Notes under the pieces: generated by a model | The model's database searches: none | What the model saw: the letters and a program-made list of their open reading frames with translations, nothing else | Told to the model about the DNA's origin: nothing | Shown: positions 1 through 7,300 of the stretch, piece after piece | How the letters are laid out: each line of letters opens with the position of its first letter | How positions within the stretch are numbered: position 1 is the stretch's first letter | Position numbers and translations under genes: made by a program | Assembly: GCA_964567485.1 (NCBI GenBank) | Contig: CAZMMX010000084.1 | Span: 1 to 8,383 of the forward strand | DNA from: UBA1413 sp964567485 | Lineage (GTDB): Bacteria > Bacteroidota > Bacteroidia > Bacteroidales > Prolixibacteraceae | Reading direction: 5' to 3' | DNA length: 8,383 nucleotides

Positions 1-69
1 GGTGCCGTTACCTTGCGTCTCCTGATCGCATTGAACTCAGGGGCCTTTTTGCCCAATTCTTCCTCAATA

Positions 70-1491
70 TCAACACCGCTTGGCCTTATGCACCAAATCA
101 TTGCGTAGTTGCAGGAGTTTACCCGAGATGCCCACCTTATAAATATGGGGCCGCACAAAACGGCGGTGTTCCGCGGGCAGCAGGGCCACCCGCTCCTGCA
201 GATAGCCGTTGATCTGCACCGGCGTCCTGGGCTCCACCAGCACCTTCTCCCCGGAATAGACCGGCTTCAGCAAATGCTCGAACCGGAGTCCGGCCACGTC
301 GGTCATCTTTTCGGGGAACTTGGGATTGTAAATCATCATTTCCCCGGAAAGGCACTCCTCTTCCAGGAAAATGCCGTCGCGGAAGAAAAAGCCGTCGGCA
401 TCGAAAAAGCGCACCAGGCACTTGGCCCCCGGAAGGGTCACCTTCTCGACGTTCTCCGAGATTTTCATCCTCGGGGAACCGTCGACAGCCGCCAGTTTGT
501 AAACGCCATCGAGGGCCGCATCGGGCTTGGCCGACACCAGCTCGGTACCCACACCAAAGGCATCAATGGGAGCTTCCTGCTCATTCAGAAGACTCATGAT
601 CACATGCTCGTTCAGCTGGTTCGAGGCCACGATCTTCACATAGGGCAGTCCGGCCTCATCGAGCATCCTGCGTGTTTTCTTGGCCAGATAGGCCAGGTCC
701 CCACTGTCGAGACGGATGCCCCAGAGCCGCTCACCCCGCTCTTCCATCGCTTTGGCGGTGAGAATGGCATTGGGAAGGCCCGACCGCAGAGTGTCGTAGG
801 TGTCCACCAAAAGGGTGGACTTGCTTCCGTGTACTTCGGCATAGGCCATGAAGGCTTCCAGCTCGCTGTCGAAACTCTGGATCCACGAGTGGGCCTGGGT
901 TCCCGAAGCCGGAATATCATACTTCATGGCGGCCAGGGTGTTGGAAGTGCTGTCGGCACCCCCGATCACCGAAGCCCGCGTGGCCATCATGGCCCCCAGT
1001 CCCTGGGCACGCCGCAACCCGAATTCCGACACCAGCCGCGGTCCCGCCGCCTGCCGCACCCTGAAGGCCTTGGTGGCCACCAAAGACTCGAAATTGAGGA
1101 CATTCAGCAACATCGACTCCACCAGCTGGGTCTCGACCAGACTCCCCTCCACACGCACCAGGGGCTCCCCGGGAAAGACCACTTCCCCCTCTTCCACACT
1201 GTAAATGGTGCCCCGAAACCGGAAATTCCGGAGGTACTCCAGAAAATCACCGGGAAACCCGCAACTCCCCAAATAAGCCAGATCTTCCGCAGAATAGGTG
1301 AAACTCTCCAGCATCTCCAGAAAATCACGCAATCCCGCAAAAACGGTAAACCCATTCTGGAAAGGAGAGGTGCGAAAAAAATAGTCGAACACCGCGGTCT
1401 CTTCAGCCCTTCCCTTCCGGAAGTAGCCATAGGCCATCGTCAGCTCATAATAGTCGGTGTACAACCCCGAGGTCGAAGAAAAAAAAGACAT
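70..1491 (-). CDS. pncB: Nicotinate phosphoribosyltransferase
   Basis: A 473-residue cytoplasmic enzyme of NAD salvage (Preiss-Handler pathway). It joins nicotinate to PRPP, with ATP hydrolysis, giving nicotinate mononucleotide. Family signatures are visible in order: the N-terminal TDYYELTMA (residues 12-20), FGLRRAQG (157-164) in the phosphoribosyl-binding region, SGTQAHSW (196-203) whose His201 matches the histidine phosphorylated during catalysis, and RLDSGDL (260-266). The length fits the longer bacterial form (about 480 residues) rather than the roughly 400-residue E. coli type. The ATG at 1491 is chosen because the TSGLYTDYYEL motif follows at once; no Shine-Dalgarno is evident. Codons 2-5 contain a run of eight T on the coding strand. 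The gene is divergent from the epimerase gene, 114 bases apart. The stop is TGA at 72-70. The long open frame antisense to it is a GC-composition shadow. Confidence 0.96.
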   Translation of the reverse strand: MSFFSSTSGLYTDYYELTMAYGYFRKGRAEETAVFDYFFRTSPFQNGFTVFAGLRDFLEMLESFTYSAEDLAYLGSCGFPGDFLEYLRNFRFRGTIYSVEEGEVVFPGEPLVRVEGSLVETQLVESMLLNVLNFESLVATKAFRVRQAAGPRLVSEFGLRRAQGLGAMMATRASVIGGADSTSNTLAAMKYDIPASGTQAHSWIQSFDSELEAFMAYAEVHGSKSTLLVDTYDTLRSGLPNAILTAKAMEERGERLWGIRLDSGDLAYLAKKTRRMLDEAGLPYVKIVASNQLNEHVIMSLLNEQEAPIDAFGVGTELVSAKPDAALDGVYKLAAVDGSPRMKISENVEKVTLPGAKCLVRFFDADGFFFRDGIFLEEECLSGEMMIYNPKFPEKMTDVAGLRFEHLLKPVYSGEKVLVEPRTPVQINGYLQERVALLPAEHRRFVRPHIYKVGISGKLLQLRNDLVHKAKRC

Positions 1492-1512
1492 AACGAAAAT
1501 TTTAAACCTAAC

Positions 1513-1541
1513 CCAACCTATTTAGCCGCTAAATGTACAAA
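1513..1541 (-). promoter_or_regulatory. Candidate Bacteroidota -33/-7 promoter for pncB
   Basis: Read on the minus strand, TTTG (1541-1538) is followed after 17 bases by TAGGTTGG (1520-1513). This is close to the Bacteroidota sigma-ABfr consensus TTTG / TAnnTTTG. It lies about 22 bases upstream of the pncB start, so the leader would be very short. The match is seen by eye only, and the spacer is slightly shorter than the usual 19 or so. Confidence 0.3.
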
Positions 1542-1605
1542 AAAGTTAAATTGCAGACTTTTAAAACTCTTTCGGCCTTCGCCTGTTATTACATCAAAAA
1601 GTTTT

Positions 1606-2658
1606 ATGGAAAAGGAAATCGTCACCGGCAAGGTCCTGGTCACCGGAGGATCGGGATATCTGGCATCGTGGATCGTGAAACTGCTTTTGGAACAGGGGCA
1701 TCATGTGCGCACCACGGTGCGCAACAAGAAGGATACGGGTAAAACCGCACATCTGTCAGCTCTGGCCGTCAATAATCCCGAAATGCTCGAGATCCTGGAA
1801 GCCGATCTTTTGGAGCCGGGCTCCTTTGATGCGGCCGTTGCCGGGTGCAGCGTCGTCATCCATGCGGCTTCGCCCTTTAAGATTACGGGGGTGAAAGATC
1901 CGGAGAAGGAGCTGATCACCCCTGCCGTGGAAGGGGTGCGCAATCTCTTCGGAAGTATCGCCAGGGCCGGAACGGTCAGACGTATCGTCCTCACCAGCAG
2001 CATCGCCGCCATTTACGGCAATGCCATGGAGGCGGAAGGAGTCGAGGGGGGACGCTTCAACGAATCGCACTGGAACACCACGTCGTCGCTCACCGACCTG
2101 CCCTATTCCTACTCCAAGACCCTGGCCGAGAAGGAGGCCTGGAAACTGGTCGGGGCAATGCCGGGGACGGAACTGGCGGTGATCAATCCCGGACTGATCC
2201 TGGGGCCTTCGTTGTCACGGCGCGTCGACGCTACCAGTGTCCAACTGATGCGACAGATCACCTCGGGACTCTTCCGCCTGGGGGTTCCCCGCGGAAAACA
2301 GGCCATCGTCGACGTGCGTGATGTGGCACAGGCCCATGTCAGTGCCGCCTTCGCCCCACAGGCCAGCGGCCGCCATATCGCCGCGCCCCACAGCATCGAC
2401 TTCCTCGACATCGCCAGGGCCATCGGCAGCCAGTACCCCTCACTCCCCCTGCCCAAAGGGTACATGCCCACCTGGATCTTCTTTATCATCGGCCCCCTGG
2501 CCGGCTATTCCCCCTCTTTCATCCGGAAAAACTTCGGCTACGACCTGCTCTTCGACAATGCCAGAATCCGCCGCGAACTGGGCATTCAGTTCCGCCCCAT
2601 GGAGGAAACCGTCACCGACCATGTGCGACAGCTGAAGGAAGACGCACTGCTTAACTAA
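1606..2658 (+). CDS. NAD(P)-dependent epimerase/reductase, dihydroflavonol 4-reductase-like
   Basis: A 350-residue extended short-chain dehydrogenase of the DFR/cinnamoyl-CoA-reductase-like group, predicted to reduce a carbonyl compound or act on a sugar-like substrate with NAD(P)H in the cytoplasm. The Rossmann motif TGGSGYLAS lies at residues 13-21, in the GxxGxxA form typical of DFR-like members. VIHAASP (84-90) follows beta-4. LTSS (129-132) supplies the catalytic serine, and Tyr167/Lys171 in YSYSK form the YxxxK active site. NPGLILGP (194-201) is the usual substrate-side motif. The frame stays open far upstream, to about position 109 antisense to pncB. The ATG at 1606 is chosen because it places the Rossmann motif at the normal N-terminal distance and lies outside pncB. 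No strong ribosome site is visible. The substrate cannot be told from sequence. The gene is probably transcribed alone, since a repeat-rich spacer follows it. Confidence 0.9.
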   Translation: MEKEIVTGKVLVTGGSGYLASWIVKLLLEQGHHVRTTVRNKKDTGKTAHLSALAVNNPEMLEILEADLLEPGSFDAAVAGCSVVIHAASPFKITGVKDPEKELITPAVEGVRNLFGSIARAGTVRRIVLTSSIAAIYGNAMEAEGVEGGRFNESHWNTTSSLTDLPYSYSKTLAEKEAWKLVGAMPGTELAVINPGLILGPSLSRRVDATSVQLMRQITSGLFRLGVPRGKQAIVDVRDVAQAHVSAAFAPQASGRHIAAPHSIDFLDIARAIGSQYPSLPLPKGYMPTWIFFIIGPLAGYSPSFIRKNFGYDLLFDNARIRRELGIQFRPMEETVTDHVRQLKEDALLN

Positions 2659-2802
2659 CCTTAAGTCTCAGGAATTAAGTAACAAAGGACTTAAGCATCA
2701 GAGGTGCTTAAACCTTAAGTCTCAGGAATTAAGTAACAAAGGAATTAAGAATCAGAGGTGCTTAAACTTTAAGCCTCAGGCCCTAAGTAGCTGTGGATTA
2801 AA
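2659..2802. repeat. 54-bp tandem repeat array (two full copies plus a degenerate third)
   Basis: Copy 1 spans 2659-2712 and copy 2 spans 2713-2766. They match at 52 of 54 positions, differing only at 2690/2744 and 2696/2750 (C in copy 1, A in copy 2). A third, diverged partial copy starts at 2767 and fades near 2802. Each full unit contains four TTAA cores spaced 14, 16, 17 and 7 bases apart, most extending to TTAAG or CTTAA. The array begins immediately after the epimerase stop. It is not coding: in the frame of 2659 the second codon is a stop, although the unit length is a multiple of three. It could be a terminator or mRNA-end structure, a protein-binding array, or a neutral duplication. 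Confidence 0.85.
2675..2711 (+). promoter_or_regulatory. Two mutually exclusive hairpins in repeat copy 1
   Basis: Hairpin A pairs TTAAGT (2675-2680) with ACTTAA (2689-2694) around an 8-base loop. Hairpin B pairs TTAAGCA (2691-2697) with TGCTTAA (2705-2711) around a 7-base loop. They share bases 2691-2694, so only one can form at a time. Neither is followed by a U tract, so neither is a standard intrinsic terminator. In copy 2 both stems carry one mismatch. The pairing is seen directly; any regulatory role is inference. Confidence 0.35.
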
Positions 2803-2841
2803 ATATTAGAATATAATAATATCTAATTAACCTGTAAATAC

Positions 2842-3680
2842 GTGGAAAAATTAAAGGTAGTGAATGTGATCGGCGCCACGGGAATGGTGGGGCGCGAGCT
2901 GGTGAGCCAGCTTCTCGNNNNNNNNNNNNNNNNNNNNNNNNNNNNNNNNNNNNNNNNNNNNNNNNNNNNNNNNNNNNNNNNNNNNNNNNNNNNNNNNNNN
3001 NNNNNNNNNNNNNNNNNAATGTGATCGGCGCCACGGGAATGGTGGGGCGCGAGCTGGTGAGCCAGCTTCTCGAAAGGCCGGAAGTCGGGAAAGTGCGTAT
3101 TTTTGTGCGCCGGAAGAGCGGTATGGAACACCCCCGTCTCGAAGAGGTGGTCACCGGGCTGGGCACCCCCCTGAACTGGGAGAAAAAAGTGACCGGCGAT
3201 GTCCTCTTCTCGGCACTGGGGACCACCCTGAAACAGGCGGGATCGAAGGAGGAGCAGTACCGTGTCGACGTCACCAACAACTTCACATTTGCAGAAACCG
3301 CCGCCCGGAATGGCGTTTCCACCTATGTGCTGGTGTCGGCAGCCGGCGCCGACCCCCATTCCAGGATCTTCTATTCCCGCATGAAGGGAGAACTCGACGA
3401 AAGAGTGCAACAGCTTCCCTTCAAAAGCATCACCATCCTGCGCCCCTCTATACTGACCGGAACCCGGGAAGTCCGCAGGCCCATGGAGGAGTGGTCGGTG
3501 AAGATCATGACATGGGTTTCGCAGTGGTTCTTCAGGGAGTACCGGCCCGTTCCGGCCAAAACGGTAGCCCTGGCCATGATTAACGCCGCATTGTTGATAA
3601 ATGCACCCGGAACGACCATCGTAAAACCCGGGGAACTCTTTACCTTTGCCGCCGTTGACAAAAGCACGGAAAATCTATGA
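2842..3680 (+). CDS. NAD(P)H-binding atypical short-chain dehydrogenase (NmrA/TIP30-like), split by assembly gap
   Basis: A single-domain Rossmann protein likely to bind NAD(P)H in the cytoplasm; its substrate is unknown. As deposited, the frame is broken by 100 Ns at 2918-3017 flanked by an exact 55-base duplication. Removing the Ns and one copy joins 2842-2917 to 3073-3680 in frame, giving 684 bases and 227 residues, a usual family length. Left uncollapsed, the span of 839 bases is not a multiple of three. In collapsed numbering, GATGMVG (11-17) is the dinucleotide motif, VLVSAAGADP (111-120) carries the expected serine, and YSRMK (126-130) is the YxxxK motif followed by GELD, as in TIP30/HTATIP2-like proteins. 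ILRPSILTG (147-155) follows. The GTG start at 2842 is chosen because an in-frame stop lies just upstream (2824-2826) and it gives a normal short N-terminus. An alternative call beginning after the gap would lose the first residues. Confidence 0.85.
2863..3072. repeat. 55-bp exact duplication flanking the gap (assembly artefact)
   Basis: Bases 2863-2917 are identical to 3018-3072. Both encode the same Rossmann N-terminus (from residue 8). An exact overlap of 55 bases ending at both contig edges is what an unmerged de Bruijn-graph join looks like (k-mer of about 55). It is therefore not a biological repeat. Confidence 0.92.
2918..3017. other. Assembly gap (100 Ns)
   Basis: Exactly 100 ambiguous bases, the conventional placeholder for a gap of unknown length. 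The flanks are identical over 55 bases, so true missing sequence is unlikely and the two contigs probably overlap. Confidence 0.98.
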
Positions 3681-4132
3681 ACATCTCTACCTGGTACCCC
3701 ACGGTCACACTTATCCATCAATATCTCAGCTGGGCTTTTCTCCTGGCCATTCTCTTCCTTCTCTTCCGCAACTATAGCGGCTGGATCCTGAAAAGACGGT
3801 GGACCTCCACCGACACCACGGCAGGAACCCTGCTGACCCTGGTGGCCGACCTCCAGATGGTCGTGGGCATCCTCCTCTATGCCGCCCTGAGTCCCGTCAC
3901 CCGCCAGGCATTCACCGACTTCGGCGCCGCCATGCAAACCCCGGCCATCCGCTTTTACGCCGTGGATCACATCGCCGTCATGATTATCGCCATCATCATG
4001 ATCCACACCGGCCGCTCCATCTCCCGCAATGCCCAATTCAACGCCCGTAAACACCGCGTCAGCGCCGTATGGACCACCCTGGCCCTCGCCCTGGTCCTCA
4101 CCCGCATCCCCTGGGACCGGATCTTTTCCTGA
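3677..4132 (+). CDS. Four-helix integral membrane protein (Bacteroidota 'cytochrome B'-like small family)
   Basis: A 151-residue inner-membrane protein with four predicted helices at about residues 11-30, 47-71, 96-112 and 129-145. It resembles a small family common in Bacteroidota that is often labelled 'cytochrome B'. I recognise it by its pattern: an N-terminal His in helix 1 (His14), an aromatic/SG turn (NYSGW, 32-36), RFYAVDH before helix 3 (His98), and a short IPWDR-type C-terminus. His14, His98 and His110 are possible haem ligands, but no haem binding is demonstrated and the family label may be inherited. The ATG overlaps the stop of the dehydrogenase gene by 4 bases (ATGA), which points to translational coupling in one operon and perhaps a shared redox role. 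A relic of a second tail lies immediately downstream in the same frame. Confidence 0.8.
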   Translation: MNISTWYPTVTLIHQYLSWAFLLAILFLLFRNYSGWILKRRWTSTDTTAGTLLTLVADLQMVVGILLYAALSPVTRQAFTDFGAAMQTPAIRFYAVDHIAVMIIAIIMIHTGRSISRNAQFNARKHRVSAVWTTLALALVLTRIPWDRIFS

Positions 4133-4216
4133 TTTCAGCACCATTGGATCGGCCTGGTGCTCACGCTGGCCCACCCCATGCTCACCCGCATCCATCGGAA
4201 TAGGATCTTTTCCTGA
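4133..4216 (+). pseudogene. Relic duplicate of the membrane protein's C-terminal tail
   Basis: The 84 bases after the TGA at 4130-4132 stay open in the same frame up to a second TGA at 4214-4216. Bases 4181-4219 match 4097-4135 at about 33 of 39 positions, including both ends. The encoded peptide again ends with LTRI, a short variable stretch and RIFS before its stop, and it is preceded by a hydrophobic stretch (WIGLVLTLAH) resembling helix 4 (WTTLALAL). No start codon or upstream portion of a second gene is present, so this appears to be a decayed partial tandem duplication, or a C-terminal extension cut off by a new stop. Confidence 0.6.
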
Positions 4217-4221
4217 TTTTT

Positions 4222-4252
4222 ATTGCCTTAATTTCTTTTTTTCATAATTTTA
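4222..4252 (+). promoter_or_regulatory. Candidate -33/-7 promoter for the large gene
   Basis: ATTG (4222-4225), a 19-base spacer and TAATTTTA (4245-4252) closely fit the Bacteroidota consensus TTTG-N19-TAnnTTTG, with one mismatch in each box. Transcription would start near 4260, leaving a leader of about 50 bases. A purine-rich stretch (AGAAGGAAT, then AGAGAG) lies just before the ATG at 4309 and may aid ribosome binding. The match is by eye only. Confidence 0.4.
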
Positions 4253-4308
4253 AGCCAATTCTTTCTCCAAAACCCTATTACTCCGGCAGAAGGAATAAAA
4301 AGAGAGCT

Positions 4309-7300
4309 ATGGACAAAAAGAAAGCCTCGAAATGGAACCTGGCCATTCTGATTCTGGGCGCCCTTTTCCTGATGTCGCCGGCACCCCCGGCCCTGAGGCC
4401 CGCTTTATTCCCCGGTACCCTTACAATTCCAGCCAGCCGTTCCACGCTCCCCGAACAATCCCGGGTGATGGCGACAACAATTCCGGAGACCACTGTCACC
4501 ACCTCGCAAAACACAGCCACCATCTCCGACACCCCCGCACCCCCTGAAGAGTACCATCAGCGGGGTCTCTTTGAATACCGCCTTCCCCCCGGATGGTCCG
4601 TCGCCGAAGAGCATACCAATGCCGAATACCTCTCTTTCTCCCAGGTGGTGGAGGGAGAACTCCGCTACAATGTGCGCATCCGCACCAAGGGATTTCCCGT
4701 TGCTAACGACGGGGAATTCCAGAAGATCTTAGCCTCCCTGACCAAAAACTACGCAGCAAAAAACAACCACATCGATCTGGTCGAGGAACAGAGCCGTTAT
4801 ACCACCTTTGGCATCGAAAGGTGCACTATGCTCTCCTACTTCGCTCCCGACTTCAACCACCGGGGATTCCTCTTTTGTCCGATCGTCAACGGCAAGCTTT
4901 ATTATGTCGCCGTCTTTGATAAGAGACCGCAGAAAAAGGAGTTGCGCCGCGACGCGGCCGATTTCATCGCCGGACTGTGGCTGAAGGGCACCCGCCCGCA
5001 GGAGACTCCGCAGCCCCTGGCCACCGGCACTTCCGCGGGCTCCCGGGCCCCCCTGGAAGTGGAGGGGGAGACCATCCCCGCAGCACAGCCTATTCCCTTC
5101 CTCGATATTAAAACCATCACCGCCAGCCAGTGGGACGGAGCGGTCGCCGGCGCTATGGAGGGGATGCGCCTCGTATACGGCCCTATGAACGAGGCCGAAG
5201 AGGCGGAATTCATGAAGGCCTGGGCCCCCCTGCGGCAGACCCCCTTCCGGGAAGCCGTCGATTATATGAATAAATTCAATCCCCTGCTGGGAGAATTCCT
5301 CGTCTACAGAACCGCCGTGGTCCAAACCAGCCAACTCCTCGAAGAGGCCGTCACCAATGCCGGATACGCCGCCGAATTTGACGACCCCGGGGGTGTCAGG
5401 AATTACATGGAGCTGGCCTCCCGCTACCAGGCCCTCCTCCTCTCCCGCCAGAAAAGACTCGACCAGGTGGCCCAAGCCCTGGCAGACCTGGGAAACCCTC
5501 CCGACGGCCGTGCCCTTATGGCCCAACGCCAAAAACGCTATAAACAGGAAAAGGAATTCCTGGAATCCCTCCTCAGCGACTTCACCCCCGAAGGATGCTG
5601 GGCAGGCACCCAGAACCAGTTCTACGATCCCAGCTATAAATTCGGAGAGGTGTGGTTCCCACGCTATTTTTACATCTACAAAATCGACACCCCCGACGGG
5701 GAAAAATACTACGACATAGAGCTCTGCGGCGAGTGCAACTACTCCTCCCTGCCGGGAAAGAGCACCGTCAGAGGTAACATGGGTGACCGCTTCATCCGCA
5801 GGGAACTGACCACTCCCGACTATTACGGCAAGGGCGTCGGCGGCGCTAACGACGGTAAGCTCTTCCACCATTTCGTCCGTTTCGACTACCCCAACATCCC
5901 TTCCTTCCCGGAAACCACCAGTGCCCGGTTTAAGGAGTTGATCGCCACCGGCGAAAAGGTAAAAAACACGCTGTTCAACGGGAGCTTCACCAAGCAGATG
6001 GCCATTAATAGCATGGCCGCGGCTTTTTTCAAAACAGCCGTCAGGTGGACCGAAGAGGAGCGATGGGATGACTATGCCCATGACCCGGAATCGGTGTTTA
6101 TTCCCGACGAACTGAAAAAGGCCTTTGCCGCAGAAATGGCCGGGGGTGGGCCTTCCGCCACGCTGGCCGCCCAAACTCCGGCAAAGAAACCTGAAACCCC
6201 GGCAGGACAGGCTTCCGTTAAGGGAAATGCCAGCGCCGACCACAGCGCCGAAGAACGCCGGAAAATCACCGAAGAGACCATCGCCTTCCACAAAACCAAC
6301 CTGTCCATCATCGAAAAGAACATGAGCCGCGACAGGGAAGAACTGAAAGGGGAAAAGGACCCCCGCCGCCGTGAGGCCCTGCAACTCAGGATACTGGGGG
6401 CCCAGGCCGACCTTCAGGCCGAAAAAGACCGCATCGCCACCATCCAGACCGGCGAGATCGTCCACTCCCGCTCCCCGTGGGACGAGTATGCCAGGGCCGG
6501 ATTCATCCAGAACATCGCCCGGAACCAGCAACGCCTGGAAAACATCAGCCGCAGCGTCCGCAAAGCCTATGAGATGGCCGACAAACTCCCCGAGGAGCAG
6601 GCCCGGAAGGCCAGGGCCATCATCGGCAATAAATTCCGCGGCGAAATGGTCGGCAACCTCGATGAGGCCGGCGTCCTGGCCATCGTCGAAGAAGCCAACA
6701 ACGTCGGAAGGCAGTATTACGAAGAGAAAATGGCCGTTGACAGGGCCGCCAACAAAGAGGCCGTGGCCGACGCCGAATGGGCCGACGCCTGCCTCCAGAC
6801 CGCCCAGGTGGTCAAGACCGCCGCCGACGGCAGCATGACGGTGCTCTCACTCTTCGGCGGACAATATGTCAATAACGTCTACCAGGGAGTTACCGGCTAT
6901 ATCGAAGGGGGCCCCAAAGAGGCTTTCCTGCGGGTGGCAGGATCTTACAATACCGTAACCGGAATAGCCGTGGATGGCTTCCGCGGCTTTGAAACCGCCG
7001 TGAACAACGGAGGCGATTTCATGGATGGCCTCAAAGGGGCCGCGGGTGAGGCCGTCAAAGGGTATATCACCAGCAAGGCCTTCTCCTACGGCGCTGGGAA
7101 GATCTCCTCGGCTTACGCCCGCCCCAACGGCCCCCTGCCCGACCTCGACAATCCCGGCGCCGTAAAGAGCGGCACCTCCCCGGCAGCGAAAGGTGGCACT
7201 TCCCCGGCAGCGAAAGGTGGCACTTCCCCGGTAGCGAAAGGTGGCACCTCCCCTGACGCCCCCGCGCAGGTTCGGACCAAAGGCAAACCCGCCATCGACG

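Noticed and set aside
28..56. Rho-independent terminator downstream of pncB
   Set aside because: The GGGC/GCCC pairing on the minus strand gives only a 4-base stem and no T tract follows.
1481..1488. Phase-variable homopolymer (A8, T8 on the coding strand) in the first codons of pncB
   Set aside because: The tract is short, and phase variation of a housekeeping NAD-salvage gene is unlikely; Phe/Ser codons explain it.
109..1605. Long upstream extension of the epimerase frame (about 499 codons), antisense to pncB
   Set aside because: pncB on the other strand carries clear family motifs across this region. The extension has low-complexity His/Gly/Pro-rich composition with no recognisable domain and arises from GC-rich codon bias.
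2659..2802. CRISPR array
   Set aside because: The 54-base units are contiguous with no unique spacers, there are only two good copies, and no cas genes are nearby.
3371..4195. 274-residue minus-strand open frame across the dehydrogenase and membrane protein genes
   Set aside because: It runs antisense to two genes with recognisable family features, has Gly/Asp/His-rich shadow composition and no plausible domain.
4729..6531. 600-residue minus-strand open frame inside the large gene
   Set aside because: Its composition (Val/Gly/Phe-rich, no motifs) is that of a shadow of a GC-biased plus-strand gene, and the plus-strand frame spans the whole region with a signal-like start and a promoter.
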